In this document: one piece after another, positions 6,495 through 12,773 of the stretch | Position numbering within the stretch: position 1 is the stretch's first letter | Layout: the number at the start of each line of letters is the position of its first letter | DNA from: Fusobacteriota bacterium | Lineage (GTDB): Bacteria; Fusobacteriota; Fusobacteriia; JAPLKR01 | DNA: 21,958 bases | Direction of reading: 5' to 3' | Assembly (NCBI GenBank): GCA_026387965.1 | Contig: JAPLKR010000076.1 | Location: forward strand, 1-21,958 | The notes under the pieces: generated by a model | Told to the model about the DNA's origin: nothing | What the model saw: only the letters and a program-made list of their open reading frames with translations | Database searches by the model: none | Program-made: the position numbers and the translations under genes

Positions 6495-6863
6495 TTATTC
6501 CTCAATTTTTGATATTTTTAATTCTATTGTATTGATGTGCTCGCTCCCTTGATACAAATCATAATTAATGAAAAATGTCCTTTCATTGTAATAGATAACA
6601 TGCGTTTTAGCATCCATAAATGAAGTGATTTCAGCCGTTTGGTACTTCATAGGCTTCTTGATCCCCTTTTCAAAGATAACACCACACTGCACAGAACCTT
6701 TTTTGCACAGAATGACTCCTTCTTTCGACACATTAATCTCTGTGGAAATATTTTCCTCTAAGTAAAAAATTCGCAATTTTTCTCTGCTATGTTCAAAACT
6801 GCCTTCTAAAGTTTTTTCATATTTTTCAGAGTGCATATCGCTCATCTTAATTTCTAGTTTCAC
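6495..6863 (-). CDS. DUF1934 family protein (YwiB-like beta barrel)
   Basis: A 122-residue soluble protein with no signal peptide or membrane helix. The pattern of alternating strands, with GVILCKKGSVQCGVIFEKG in the middle and FFINYDLYQG near the end, resembles the DUF1934/YwiB proteins of Firmicutes, which fold as a calycin-like barrel and have no known reaction. The assignment rests on motif resemblance only. The start is GTG 6863, with AAGGAG five bases upstream. It is the first gene of the transporter operon, lying three bases before the permease start, with a near-consensus promoter whose start point would be only about 20 bases upstream. Whether it serves the transporter is unknown. 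Confidence 0.62.
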   Translation of the reverse strand: MKLEIKMSDMHSEKYEKTLEGSFEHSREKLRIFYLEENISTEINVSKEGVILCKKGSVQCGVIFEKGIKKPMKYQTAEITSFMDAKTHVIYYNERTFFINYDLYQGSEHINTIELKISKIEE

Positions 6864-6890
6864 TTAGGCTCCTTCACTATTTTCTTTTTT

Positions 6891-6919
6891 ATTATAAAGA
6901 AATTTGATTTAATTTGCAA
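6891..6919 (-). promoter_or_regulatory. Promoter of the DUF1934-ABC transporter operon
   Basis: -35 TTGCAA (6914-6919), 17-base spacer, consensus -10 TATAAT (6891-6896). The -35 lies in the centre of a perfect 12-base palindrome, AATTTGCAAATT at 6911-6922, which could be an operator. Confidence 0.75.
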
Positions 6920-7011
6920 ATTCTTAAAACTTTGTAGCTGCTTTTCAAGTTTAAATGCCTCTGTAACTGTGTGAATACAAAATACTCTTGTGCCAATTCT
7001 TCTATTTCAAA

Positions 7012-7040
7012 AAAATAAAAGAAGAGGTTCGCCTCTCCTT
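7012..7040 (-). terminator. Intrinsic terminator ending the mutL-to-exported-protein unit
   Basis: On the minus strand, AAGGAGAGG pairs with CCTCTTCTT (one G-U pair) around the loop CGAA, followed by a U-rich tract. The stem overlaps the stop codon of the upstream gene by two bases. Confidence 0.75.
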
Positions 7041-7479
7041 AAAAATCAATTTCTAAATTATAAAACTTCTCATCCGCGCTCAGTATATAGGTCACACTGT
7101 TCATTGAAATTGTTCCCGTTTTACTATTTTGAAGATTTTTAAATATCTGTTGCGCCTGTCTCATAGAGTTTGGACTTTGAGTTGCTAATATAACGTAATT
7201 TGCCATGGTATTAAATTCCACAATGCTTGCCTTAAGTTGATCTGGGGTCATCTTGCTACTATCTAAAATTACCATAAGTATTTCATGCCCTACTAAGTAG
7301 AGCTGAATATTGCTATTTTGAGCAAGGGTATAATTACTGTTTTTTCCTGGAATTGTAACCAATTGATAACTTGTCGGAGCAACGCCATTATAAGCTGAAA
7401 TAAACTCTGATGGAGTAAATGCAAATGTGATTAATGTCATAAGCAAAAATAATCCACTGACTAAACCTATCTTTTTCAT
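7039..7479 (-). CDS. Small exported protein of unknown function
   Basis: A 146-residue protein. The start at ATG 7479 is chosen because GGGGGTGA lies just upstream with good spacing and the product then begins MKKIGLVSGLFLLMTLITFA, a typical signal peptide with a basic start and a hydrophobic core. A longer frame to 7494 would begin inside the upstream gene. Cleavage is likely near residues 18-24, although the segment could also stay as a membrane anchor. There is no lipobox cysteine. The mature part is mixed alpha/beta with no motif I recognise. The gene begins one base after the transsulfuration enzyme gene and ends in the terminator, so it is the last gene of that transcription unit. Confidence 0.72.
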   Translation of the reverse strand: MKKIGLVSGLFLLMTLITFAFTPSEFISAYNGVAPTSYQLVTIPGKNSNYTLAQNSNIQLYLVGHEILMVILDSSKMTPDQLKASIVEFNTMANYVILATQSPNSMRQAQQIFKNLQNSKTGTISMNSVTYILSADEKFYNLEIDF

Positions 7480-7480
7480 T

Positions 7481-8659
7481 TTATTCACCCCCATCCTCTA
7501 TTCGTTGTAGCGCTTGATTTAAGTCAAAAATAAGTTCTGCAGCCTCTTCATGCCCAATAGAAAGACGAATAAGCCCCACAGGGAATTGAAAATTTGTATG
7601 ATCTCTCTGCGTTTTTCCAAAATTAAGTGCCATAACCAAACTCTCAAAACCGCCCCAGCTCACACCAATTTGAAATATCTTCAAACTATTGATGAATATC
7701 TTAATTTTTTCAAACTCTTCTGTAACAAGTTCAAATGAAAAAAGCCCAGAATAACCTTTAAAATACTTATCCACAAGCTTTTTTTCTTCACCCTCATAGT
7801 GACCAATAAAGTTAACTTTCTTAACGAGCTTGTGACTGCCAAGAAACTCTGCAACTTGAATCACATTCTTTTCATGTCGCTTCATTCGTAGTGGCAGCGT
7901 TCGAAGACTTCTTAGTAGCAGCGCACTCTCAACTTGAGAAAACCGTGCGCCAAATTGCATGTACCCATCTTTAAAAATTTTACCTATTATTTCCCTGCTT
8001 CCAGCTACAACACCACCTACAATATCGCTATGCCCACCTAAATACTTACTTGCAGAATGAATGGTTAAATCCACACCCCAGTCAAGCGGTTTCAAAAAAA
8101 GTGGTGTTGCCCAGCTATTATCGATTACCGTTAATATACCACGGCTTTTGGCAATTTGAACTAATTTTTCAATATCAAGAACTTTAAATATAAAAGTCCC
8201 TGGTGATTCAAAATATATCATCTTTGTGTTTGCTTGAATCATAAACTCTACACTACACATATCACTATCCAAACAAAAACTTGACTCTACACCAAATTTT
8301 GATAAAAATTTTACCAATGTTTGAGCCGGTCCATAGACATTGTTAACAAAAAGCACATGGGAGCCCATTTCAAGGAGTGCCATAAATGTCGCGCTAATTG
8401 CACCCATCCCAGAACTAAAACACTTAGCACTTTCAGCATGTTCTAAATCTGCCAATTTTTTTTCTAATATTAGCGTTGAGGGGTTTTGCCCACGCGCATA
8501 AATAAATTTTTCATTTTCTGATTCAAACGCGTCAATAATATCTTCAAATTTTTCATAAACGAATAGCGAGTTTTGAAAAATAGGTGGTACCACTGCACCA
8601 AAATACTTGCTTGGATCTTCATGCGAGTGATGTATAATTTGATTTTCTTCTAAAAACAT
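7481..8659 (-). CDS. PLP-dependent transsulfuration enzyme (Cys/Met metabolism family)
   Basis: A 392-residue fold-type I PLP enzyme of the cystathionine gamma-synthase / cystathionine lyase / methionine gamma-lyase family. Visible motifs are YARGQNPST (54-62), which holds the Tyr and Arg that reach the PLP phosphate of the neighbouring subunit, SSGMGAISA (82-90), Y109, D180 in VIDNSWATP, which contacts the PLP ring nitrogen, and the Schiff-base lysine K205 in HSASKYLGGHSD. The family acts as a cytoplasmic tetramer. Which reaction it catalyses cannot be told from these motifs. AAAGGG lies upstream of the ATG. The tRNA-Arg gene ends 24 bases before it, and the exported-protein gene follows by one base. 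A pyridoxal kinase gene is in the same run of genes. Confidence 0.9.
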   Translation of the reverse strand: MFLEENQIIHHSHEDPSKYFGAVVPPIFQNSLFVYEKFEDIIDAFESENEKFIYARGQNPSTLILEKKLADLEHAESAKCFSSGMGAISATFMALLEMGSHVLFVNNVYGPAQTLVKFLSKFGVESSFCLDSDMCSVEFMIQANTKMIYFESPGTFIFKVLDIEKLVQIAKSRGILTVIDNSWATPLFLKPLDWGVDLTIHSASKYLGGHSDIVGGVVAGSREIIGKIFKDGYMQFGARFSQVESALLLRSLRTLPLRMKRHEKNVIQVAEFLGSHKLVKKVNFIGHYEGEEKKLVDKYFKGYSGLFSFELVTEEFEKIKIFINSLKIFQIGVSWGGFESLVMALNFGKTQRDHTNFQFPVGLIRLSIGHEEAAELIFDLNQALQRIEDGGE

Positions 8660-8683
8660 AAAACCCTTTCCGTAGAGATATTC

Positions 8684-8759
8684 TGGCGCACCTGAGAGGA
8701 ATTGAACCTCTGGCCAACGGTTTAGGAAACCGTTGCTCTATCCCCTGAGCTACAGGTGC
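8684..8759 (-). tRNA. tRNA-Arg (anticodon CCU)
   Basis: A complete 76-base cloverleaf including an encoded CCA end. Acceptor stem GCACCTG/CAGGTGC, D-arm GCTC/GAGC, anticodon stem ACGGT/ACCGT with loop TTCCTAA giving anticodon CCU (reads AGG), 5-base variable loop, and T-arm AGAGG TTCAATT CCTCT. The 5' end lies only three bases after the stop codon of the DUF1292 gene and the CCA ends 24 bases before the transsulfuration gene. It therefore appears to be cut out of a mixed mRNA-tRNA transcript. Confidence 0.97.
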
Positions 8760-8762
8760 AAA

Positions 8763-9104
8763 TTACTCCTCGTCCTCTTCGATAAATTCATCCTCAGCAA
8801 TAACTTCTTCATCTTCTTCTTCTTCTTCTTCCTCATCGACAAACTCCTCTTCATCCCAAAGGTTGGTAGTATCTATTTCCATTTTATCTTCTGATTCATA
8901 AAGACTTATCACTGTTTCAAAAATTTCATCATCATCAATCATATTGAGTTCGCCTTCTTCATCTTCTGTAAAAACATAAAGCTCTCCATATTCATCTTCA
9001 GCGACAATATAGTTTTCCCCTTGATCTTCAATCTCTCCAACCGCAATAAAATCTTCCAACTCACCATCAATTTCAACTGTGAATTCTTCACTAACTTCTA
9101 ACAT
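8763..9104 (-). CDS. Acidic DUF1292 family protein
   Basis: A 113-residue, extremely acidic protein. The first two thirds, with FTVEIDGELEDF, VAEDEYGELYVFTEDEEGE and DDEIFETVISLYES, follow the DUF1292 (YrzB-like) pattern of Firmicutes, whose function is unknown. The last 30 or so residues are a low-complexity tail dominated by Glu and Asp, from FVDEEEEEEEDEEV to the end, and are probably disordered. Ribosome site GGGAGG lies upstream of the ATG. It is 18 bases downstream of rlmH and three bases upstream of the tRNA-Arg gene. No motif suggests catalysis. Confidence 0.8.
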   Translation of the reverse strand: MLEVSEEFTVEIDGELEDFIAVGEIEDQGENYIVAEDEYGELYVFTEDEEGELNMIDDDEIFETVISLYESEDKMEIDTTNLWDEEEFVDEEEEEEEDEEVIAEDEFIEEDEE

Positions 9105-9122
9105 AAATACCTCCCCATTATT

Positions 9123-9590
9123 CTATTTGTGATATTTTCCATTATTAAGAATATCGTACCCTCGATAGAGCTGTTCTAAAAAAAGTACGCGAAATATTTG
9201 GTGTGAAAAGGTCATGTCAGAAAAACTCAGTCGCAAATCTGCACGATGCTTAAGTTCCTCTGAGACACCATACGACCCCCCTATCACAAAAGTTAAAGCC
9301 CTTTCACTTATAAAATTTTTATGCTCACCCAGAACATTTGAAAATGATTCTGATGTCATTTTTTTCCCCAAAACATCAAGTAAAATTACACAACTATTCT
9401 GGCTAATTTTTGAAAGAATTAAATCGCTCTCTTTTTGAATGGCCATCCCTCGCAGTTCATCTCCGCCGCAATCTTTTAATTCTATAATCTCAAGTTCGAT
9501 ATAACGCTTTAACCGCTTATCATATTCCTTAATGAGAGTATGAAGTGCCGCTTCTTTTAATTTCCCTACACAGATAAGTTTACACTTCAT
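9123..9590 (-). CDS. rlmH: 23S rRNA (pseudouridine-1915-N3) methyltransferase RlmH
   Basis: A SPOUT-class methyltransferase that uses S-adenosylmethionine to methylate pseudouridine 1915 in helix 69 of 23S rRNA on assembled ribosomes. At 155 residues it has normal length. It begins MKCKLICVGKLKE; the knot region contains FVIGGSYGVS (about 101-110), which forms part of the cofactor pocket, and the C-terminus has the hallmark MTFSHQIFRVLFLEQLYRGY ending in YHK. Its ATG overlaps the stop of the pyridoxal kinase gene (ATGA), so the two are coupled. Confidence 0.96.
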   Translation of the reverse strand: MKCKLICVGKLKEAALHTLIKEYDKRLKRYIELEIIELKDCGGDELRGMAIQKESDLILSKISQNSCVILLDVLGKKMTSESFSNVLGEHKNFISERALTFVIGGSYGVSEELKHRADLRLSFSDMTFSHQIFRVLFLEQLYRGYDILNNGKYHK

Positions 9591-10393
9591 TTTGATCTCT
9601 TTTCAGAATATAAAAAAAGTTCTTTTTCTTTTTTTTCATATGTAAGTTTAAAACTATTATAAATTATAGACGATAATTTTTCCACTACTTTTTCATTTTT
9701 TTCCCCTAAAATTTTATTTGCCATAAATAGTGCTGAAATATAATCTCCACTTCCCCTTGGAATAAAATCGAAATGAAACTTTTCACTGTACGATTCAAAG
9801 CACTCGGTTTTAGAAATATAAAGAATCCCAATTTTTTCTAAATTTTCTACACTGGTGACCAAAATACCTTGAAGTGAGTATTTTTCTAAGAGTTTTCTAC
9901 ATCCATTTTTTATCTCTGCTACACTATTTAACGTCTCTCCTGTTAAATATTCTAGCTCAAATACATTGGGCATAATGAAGTCTGCAAGTGGAAGAAGTCG
10001 CTCCTTAATGCCTTGGGCAATCTCGCTGCTCACATAGAGCCCCTTATCACTATCTCCCATTACTGGGTCTAAAAAATATTCGATTTTTTCTTCTAATTTT
10101 AATTTTTTAACCACTTTTTCTATAATATTTATTGTTTCTACCTTGCCTAAATATCCCGATAATATCGCGTCATGATGAGATAATACGCCAATCTTATCAA
10201 GCATATTAATTTGAGCCTCTAAAACCTCTTCACTTATCCACTCCCCGAAAAAATTTCCATATCCAGGGTGATTTGAAAAATTTACTGTATGAATGGCCGT
10301 TAAAGCTACTTCATACTCTTGAGCTGAAAACATTGTAACATTGTGACCTACTGATCCGTAGCTTACATGCGAATTAAACGATAGTGCTCTCAT
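9587..10393 (-). CDS. pdxY: Pyridoxal kinase (PdxY/PdxK type)
   Basis: A ribokinase-fold enzyme that phosphorylates pyridoxal (and perhaps pyridoxine) to salvage vitamin B6 as PLP. The start is ATG 10393, one base after the mutL stop, with AAGGA nearby; an upstream in-frame extension lies wholly inside mutL and is not used. The 268-residue product begins MRALSFNSHVSYGSVGHN and has VNFSNHPGYG (38-46), both typical of PdxY/PdxK, then LDPVMGD (109-114) and the anion-hole motif PRGSGD (212-217) with catalytic D217, where most family members have GTGD. It overlaps rlmH. The PLP enzyme four genes further on is a plausible consumer of its product. Confidence 0.9.
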   Translation of the reverse strand: MRALSFNSHVSYGSVGHNVTMFSAQEYEVALTAIHTVNFSNHPGYGNFFGEWISEEVLEAQINMLDKIGVLSHHDAILSGYLGKVETINIIEKVVKKLKLEEKIEYFLDPVMGDSDKGLYVSSEIAQGIKERLLPLADFIMPNVFELEYLTGETLNSVAEIKNGCRKLLEKYSLQGILVTSVENLEKIGILYISKTECFESYSEKFHFDFIPRGSGDYISALFMANKILGEKNEKVVEKLSSIIYNSFKLTYEKKEKELFLYSEKRSK

Positions 10394-10394
10394 T

Positions 10395-12194
10395 TTACTT
10401 CCTTTTAAAATATTTTTCAAGTTCAGAGCTTGAAACCGTAATAACGATTGGCCGGCCATGTGGACAAGTAAAATCACCGAGTACATAAAGTCTCGAAATA
10501 AGCGATTCCATTATTTCAATGGGTAATTCTTGACCGGCTTTTATTGCAGCTTTACATGCCATGCTAATGACAAGTTCTTCTCTCAAATCTTTGATATTTT
10601 CAAGCTTTAGTTGCTCTAATATTCCTTGAAAAACATCATATAACCTCTCTCGTGTGGTAAAATCGGGAATGGTATGAAGTTCAATTTGAGTATCTGAAAT
10701 AACATCATATGAAAATCCTAGTTTTTCTATTATAACACACTGTTTCAAAATTTCAACAATATCAGTGGGCAGTAGCGAGATCTTATAGGGTATTAACAAC
10801 TGCTTTCTTGAAACTTCTCTTGTCTGAAGTCGTTTTTTATATGTTTCATAGATTAAGCGCTCATCCACAACATGTTGATCAAAAATTTTTAAGTCTACTC
10901 CTTCTTGAACTAAAATATACATCTGGCTAAGCTGCCCTAAAACCTTTACATTTTTAGGAAGGGAGCTAGATACCCCTTTTCGAAATCCAGAATTATCATA
11001 TCCAATATCACTGCGCTCTTTTAATGTCCCTAATGATGAAAATGAAGCTGGATGCGTTCTATTTTCACTTATCTGAGCAGAAGCGCTATTTTCATATGTT
11101 TCGACTCGCGAAAGAGAGGAATTTTCTCGATTTTCTCCAGAAAATTTTTCGAAATTTTCAAGAGGAACGGCTATTTTTTTCACCTCTTGAGCTATATTAA
11201 ATGTAGGGAGTGCCACACTATCTTTCACCTGTGTTCCAAACTGTCGCAGTTCTAGTGTAATGCTATCTTTTATGGCAAAAAATAGGCGTTGTGACTCTCG
11301 AAACCTCACCACTTTTTTTGAAGGATGAACATTAATAGCCACTTCTGAGGGGGGCGTTTCTACAAAAAGTATCACAAAGGGAAATTTTCCTTTCATCAAA
11401 TAAGTATAATAACCCTCAACGATCGCCTCTTCAAGCATATTGGCTTTTACAACCCTTTTATTTACAAACGTATAAAGGGCGTCTTTTCGCCCTCTCGTTA
11501 AGGTTAAATTACCAAGATATCCATACTTAAAAGGAATCAAGGACTTATATATATCCATTCCAAAAATTTCAATAATAGTCGATTTTAGTCCATTACCCGT
11601 CGTCTTTACAACACTCTTCCCCTCGATTGTAAGAAAAATTTTATTATCATAGTTTGATAATGCTATCTTTAAGACACACTCTTTAATGGTGTTGTACTCA
11701 GTAGCGCTACTTTTTAAGAATTTCAGCCGGGCTGGCGTATTAAAAAAAAGAGTTGCAACTTCTATTTCTGTTCCAATATTTCGAACACTGGTCTTAATAC
11801 CCACCACTTTACCACCAATGATTGAAAGTTCATTTCCAACACTATCTCCCTCTATTCTAGAAGAGAGAGTCATTTTAGATACTGCCGCTATACTCGCTAG
11901 TGCTTCTCCTCTAAAACCAAAAGTACAAATATTAAAGACATCTTCTTTTGTAGCAATTTTACTTGTGGCGTGTCTTTCTACACTCAGTAGCAAATCAGAA
12001 CGATCCATACCCACACCATCATCAGAAATACGAATATATTTGCCACCTTGCTTGACATCTATTCTTATTGATTTCGCTTGTGCATCCAAAGCATTTTCAA
12101 CGAGTTCTTTAACCAGAGAGGCTGGACTGTCAACGACTTCTCCTGCAGCGATCATATTTGAAACATTATCATCAAGTAAATGAATCTTTCCCAT
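10395..12194 (-). CDS. mutL: DNA mismatch repair protein MutL (endonuclease type)
   Basis: Couples mismatch recognition by MutS to strand incision. The start is ATG 12194 after AAAGGAGAGG; an in-frame TTG at 12209 is part of the ribosome site region and unlikely. The 599-residue protein begins MGKIHLLDDNVSNMIAAGEV. GHKL ATPase motifs are ELVENALDA (30-38), SDDGVGM (57-63) and GFRGEAL (93-99). A Ser/Asn-rich linker spans about 350-410. The C-terminal domain has DQHVVDERLIYE (439-450), which keeps the Asp and Glu residues of the DQHA(X)2E(X)4E endonuclease motif though the fourth residue is Val, plus ACKAAIKAGQEL (546-557) and CPHGRP (577-582), the other metal-site motifs. It is therefore predicted to nick DNA. 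No mutS is in the window. Confidence 0.96.
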   Translation of the reverse strand: MGKIHLLDDNVSNMIAAGEVVDSPASLVKELVENALDAQAKSIRIDVKQGGKYIRISDDGVGMDRSDLLLSVERHATSKIATKEDVFNICTFGFRGEALASIAAVSKMTLSSRIEGDSVGNELSIIGGKVVGIKTSVRNIGTEIEVATLFFNTPARLKFLKSSATEYNTIKECVLKIALSNYDNKIFLTIEGKSVVKTTGNGLKSTIIEIFGMDIYKSLIPFKYGYLGNLTLTRGRKDALYTFVNKRVVKANMLEEAIVEGYYTYLMKGKFPFVILFVETPPSEVAINVHPSKKVVRFRESQRLFFAIKDSITLELRQFGTQVKDSVALPTFNIAQEVKKIAVPLENFEKFSGENRENSSLSRVETYENSASAQISENRTHPASFSSLGTLKERSDIGYDNSGFRKGVSSSLPKNVKVLGQLSQMYILVQEGVDLKIFDQHVVDERLIYETYKKRLQTREVSRKQLLIPYKISLLPTDIVEILKQCVIIEKLGFSYDVISDTQIELHTIPDFTTRERLYDVFQGILEQLKLENIKDLREELVISMACKAAIKAGQELPIEIMESLISRLYVLGDFTCPHGRPIVITVSSSELEKYFKRK

Positions 12195-12228
12195 GACCTC
12201 TCCTTTCAATTCAAGTATTTATATTATC

Positions 12229-12257
12229 ATTTAACCATATAACAGAGCTTTTTTCAA
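12229..12257 (-). promoter_or_regulatory. Probable mutL promoter
   Basis: -35 TTGAAA (12252-12257), 17-base spacer, -10 TTAAAT (12229-12234), about 35 bases before the mutL start. The -35 lies in one arm of an inverted repeat, TTTCAACA at 12252-12259 and TGTTGAAA at 12272-12279. The -10 is only a fair match, so this is tentative. Confidence 0.45.
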
Positions 12258-12305
12258 CACTTTTTTATAAATGTTGAAACTTTATTCTTAATTGTTTTGT
12301 GAAAA

Positions 12306-12668
12306 TCACTTTTGGCTTTGTTTCATCTTCTCCGTCATCTCTCTACGCTCTTCAATAAGATGATTTCCTAAATAGGCTAAATTCCACTCTCTATTGCTAT
12401 CTGTTAGAATACAAAAGAGGGGCCTTTTAAGAGATTTAGGAAATAATTTAAGCAGTGCATTTATATCTTTCTCTTTATATTCCACAAACATACAAACTGT
12501 CACTCCAACGCCCTCAAAATTCTGTTCATTTTCTTCAATAATTTGAGCAATGACTTTTGTTAGAGATTTCGTTGAAAGTAAAATAACACAGTCATAACTC
12601 TTGCTCAGTACACTATGTAGAACCTGACTCTCTTCTGTTGTATATCCATCTATTAATAATTTTAGCAT
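12306..12668 (-). CDS. DUF3783 domain protein, function unknown
   Basis: A 120-residue soluble protein. The C-terminal part, with RPLFCILTDSNREW, then LAYLGNHLIEERREM, resembles the DUF3783 pattern in which a proline-containing strand and a conserved Trp precede a helix with EE. The N-terminal half, MLKLLIDGYTTEESQVLHSV, looks like an alpha/beta fold with a possible nucleotide- or receiver-like shape, but I see no catalytic motif. The start has GGGAG upstream. It lies between the valS terminator and mutL and may be co-transcribed with mutL, because the hairpin between them lacks a U-run on this strand. Confidence 0.6.
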   Translation of the reverse strand: MLKLLIDGYTTEESQVLHSVLSKSYDCVILLSTKSLTKVIAQIIEENEQNFEGVGVTVCMFVEYKEKDINALLKLFPKSLKRPLFCILTDSNREWNLAYLGNHLIEERREMTEKMKQSQK

Positions 12669-12691
12669 ATTAACTCCCTTGTGAAATATTG

Positions 12692-12697
12692 ATTATA
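12692..12697 (-). promoter_or_regulatory. Possible -10 element of the DUF3783 gene
   Basis: A consensus TATAAT lies 23 bases before the start codon and downstream of the valS terminator. No good -35 is found at 16-18 bases, so this is weak evidence on its own. Confidence 0.35.
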
Positions 12698-12731
12698 TTT
12701 TGCTCGGATTTCATTTGTGACTCTCTTACTT

Positions 12732-12764
12732 AAAAAAAGCAAAGAGAAGCTTTCACTTCTCTTT
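12732..12764 (-). terminator. Intrinsic terminator after valS
   Basis: AAAGAGAAG (12741-12749) pairs with CTTCTCTTT (12756-12764) around a six-base loop. On the minus strand the stem is followed by GC and seven T. It lies just after the valS stop. Confidence 0.85.
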
Positions 12765-12773
12765 AGTCTCTAC

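Noticed and set aside
11686-12183. Long plus-strand open frame opposite mutL
   Set aside because: It lies wholly antisense to conserved MutL ATPase motifs, has no ribosome site and resembles no protein; it is a by-product of codon use.
12252-12279. Terminator between the DUF3783 gene and mutL
   Set aside because: The stem is AT-rich and weak, and on the minus strand it is followed by A residues, not a U-run.
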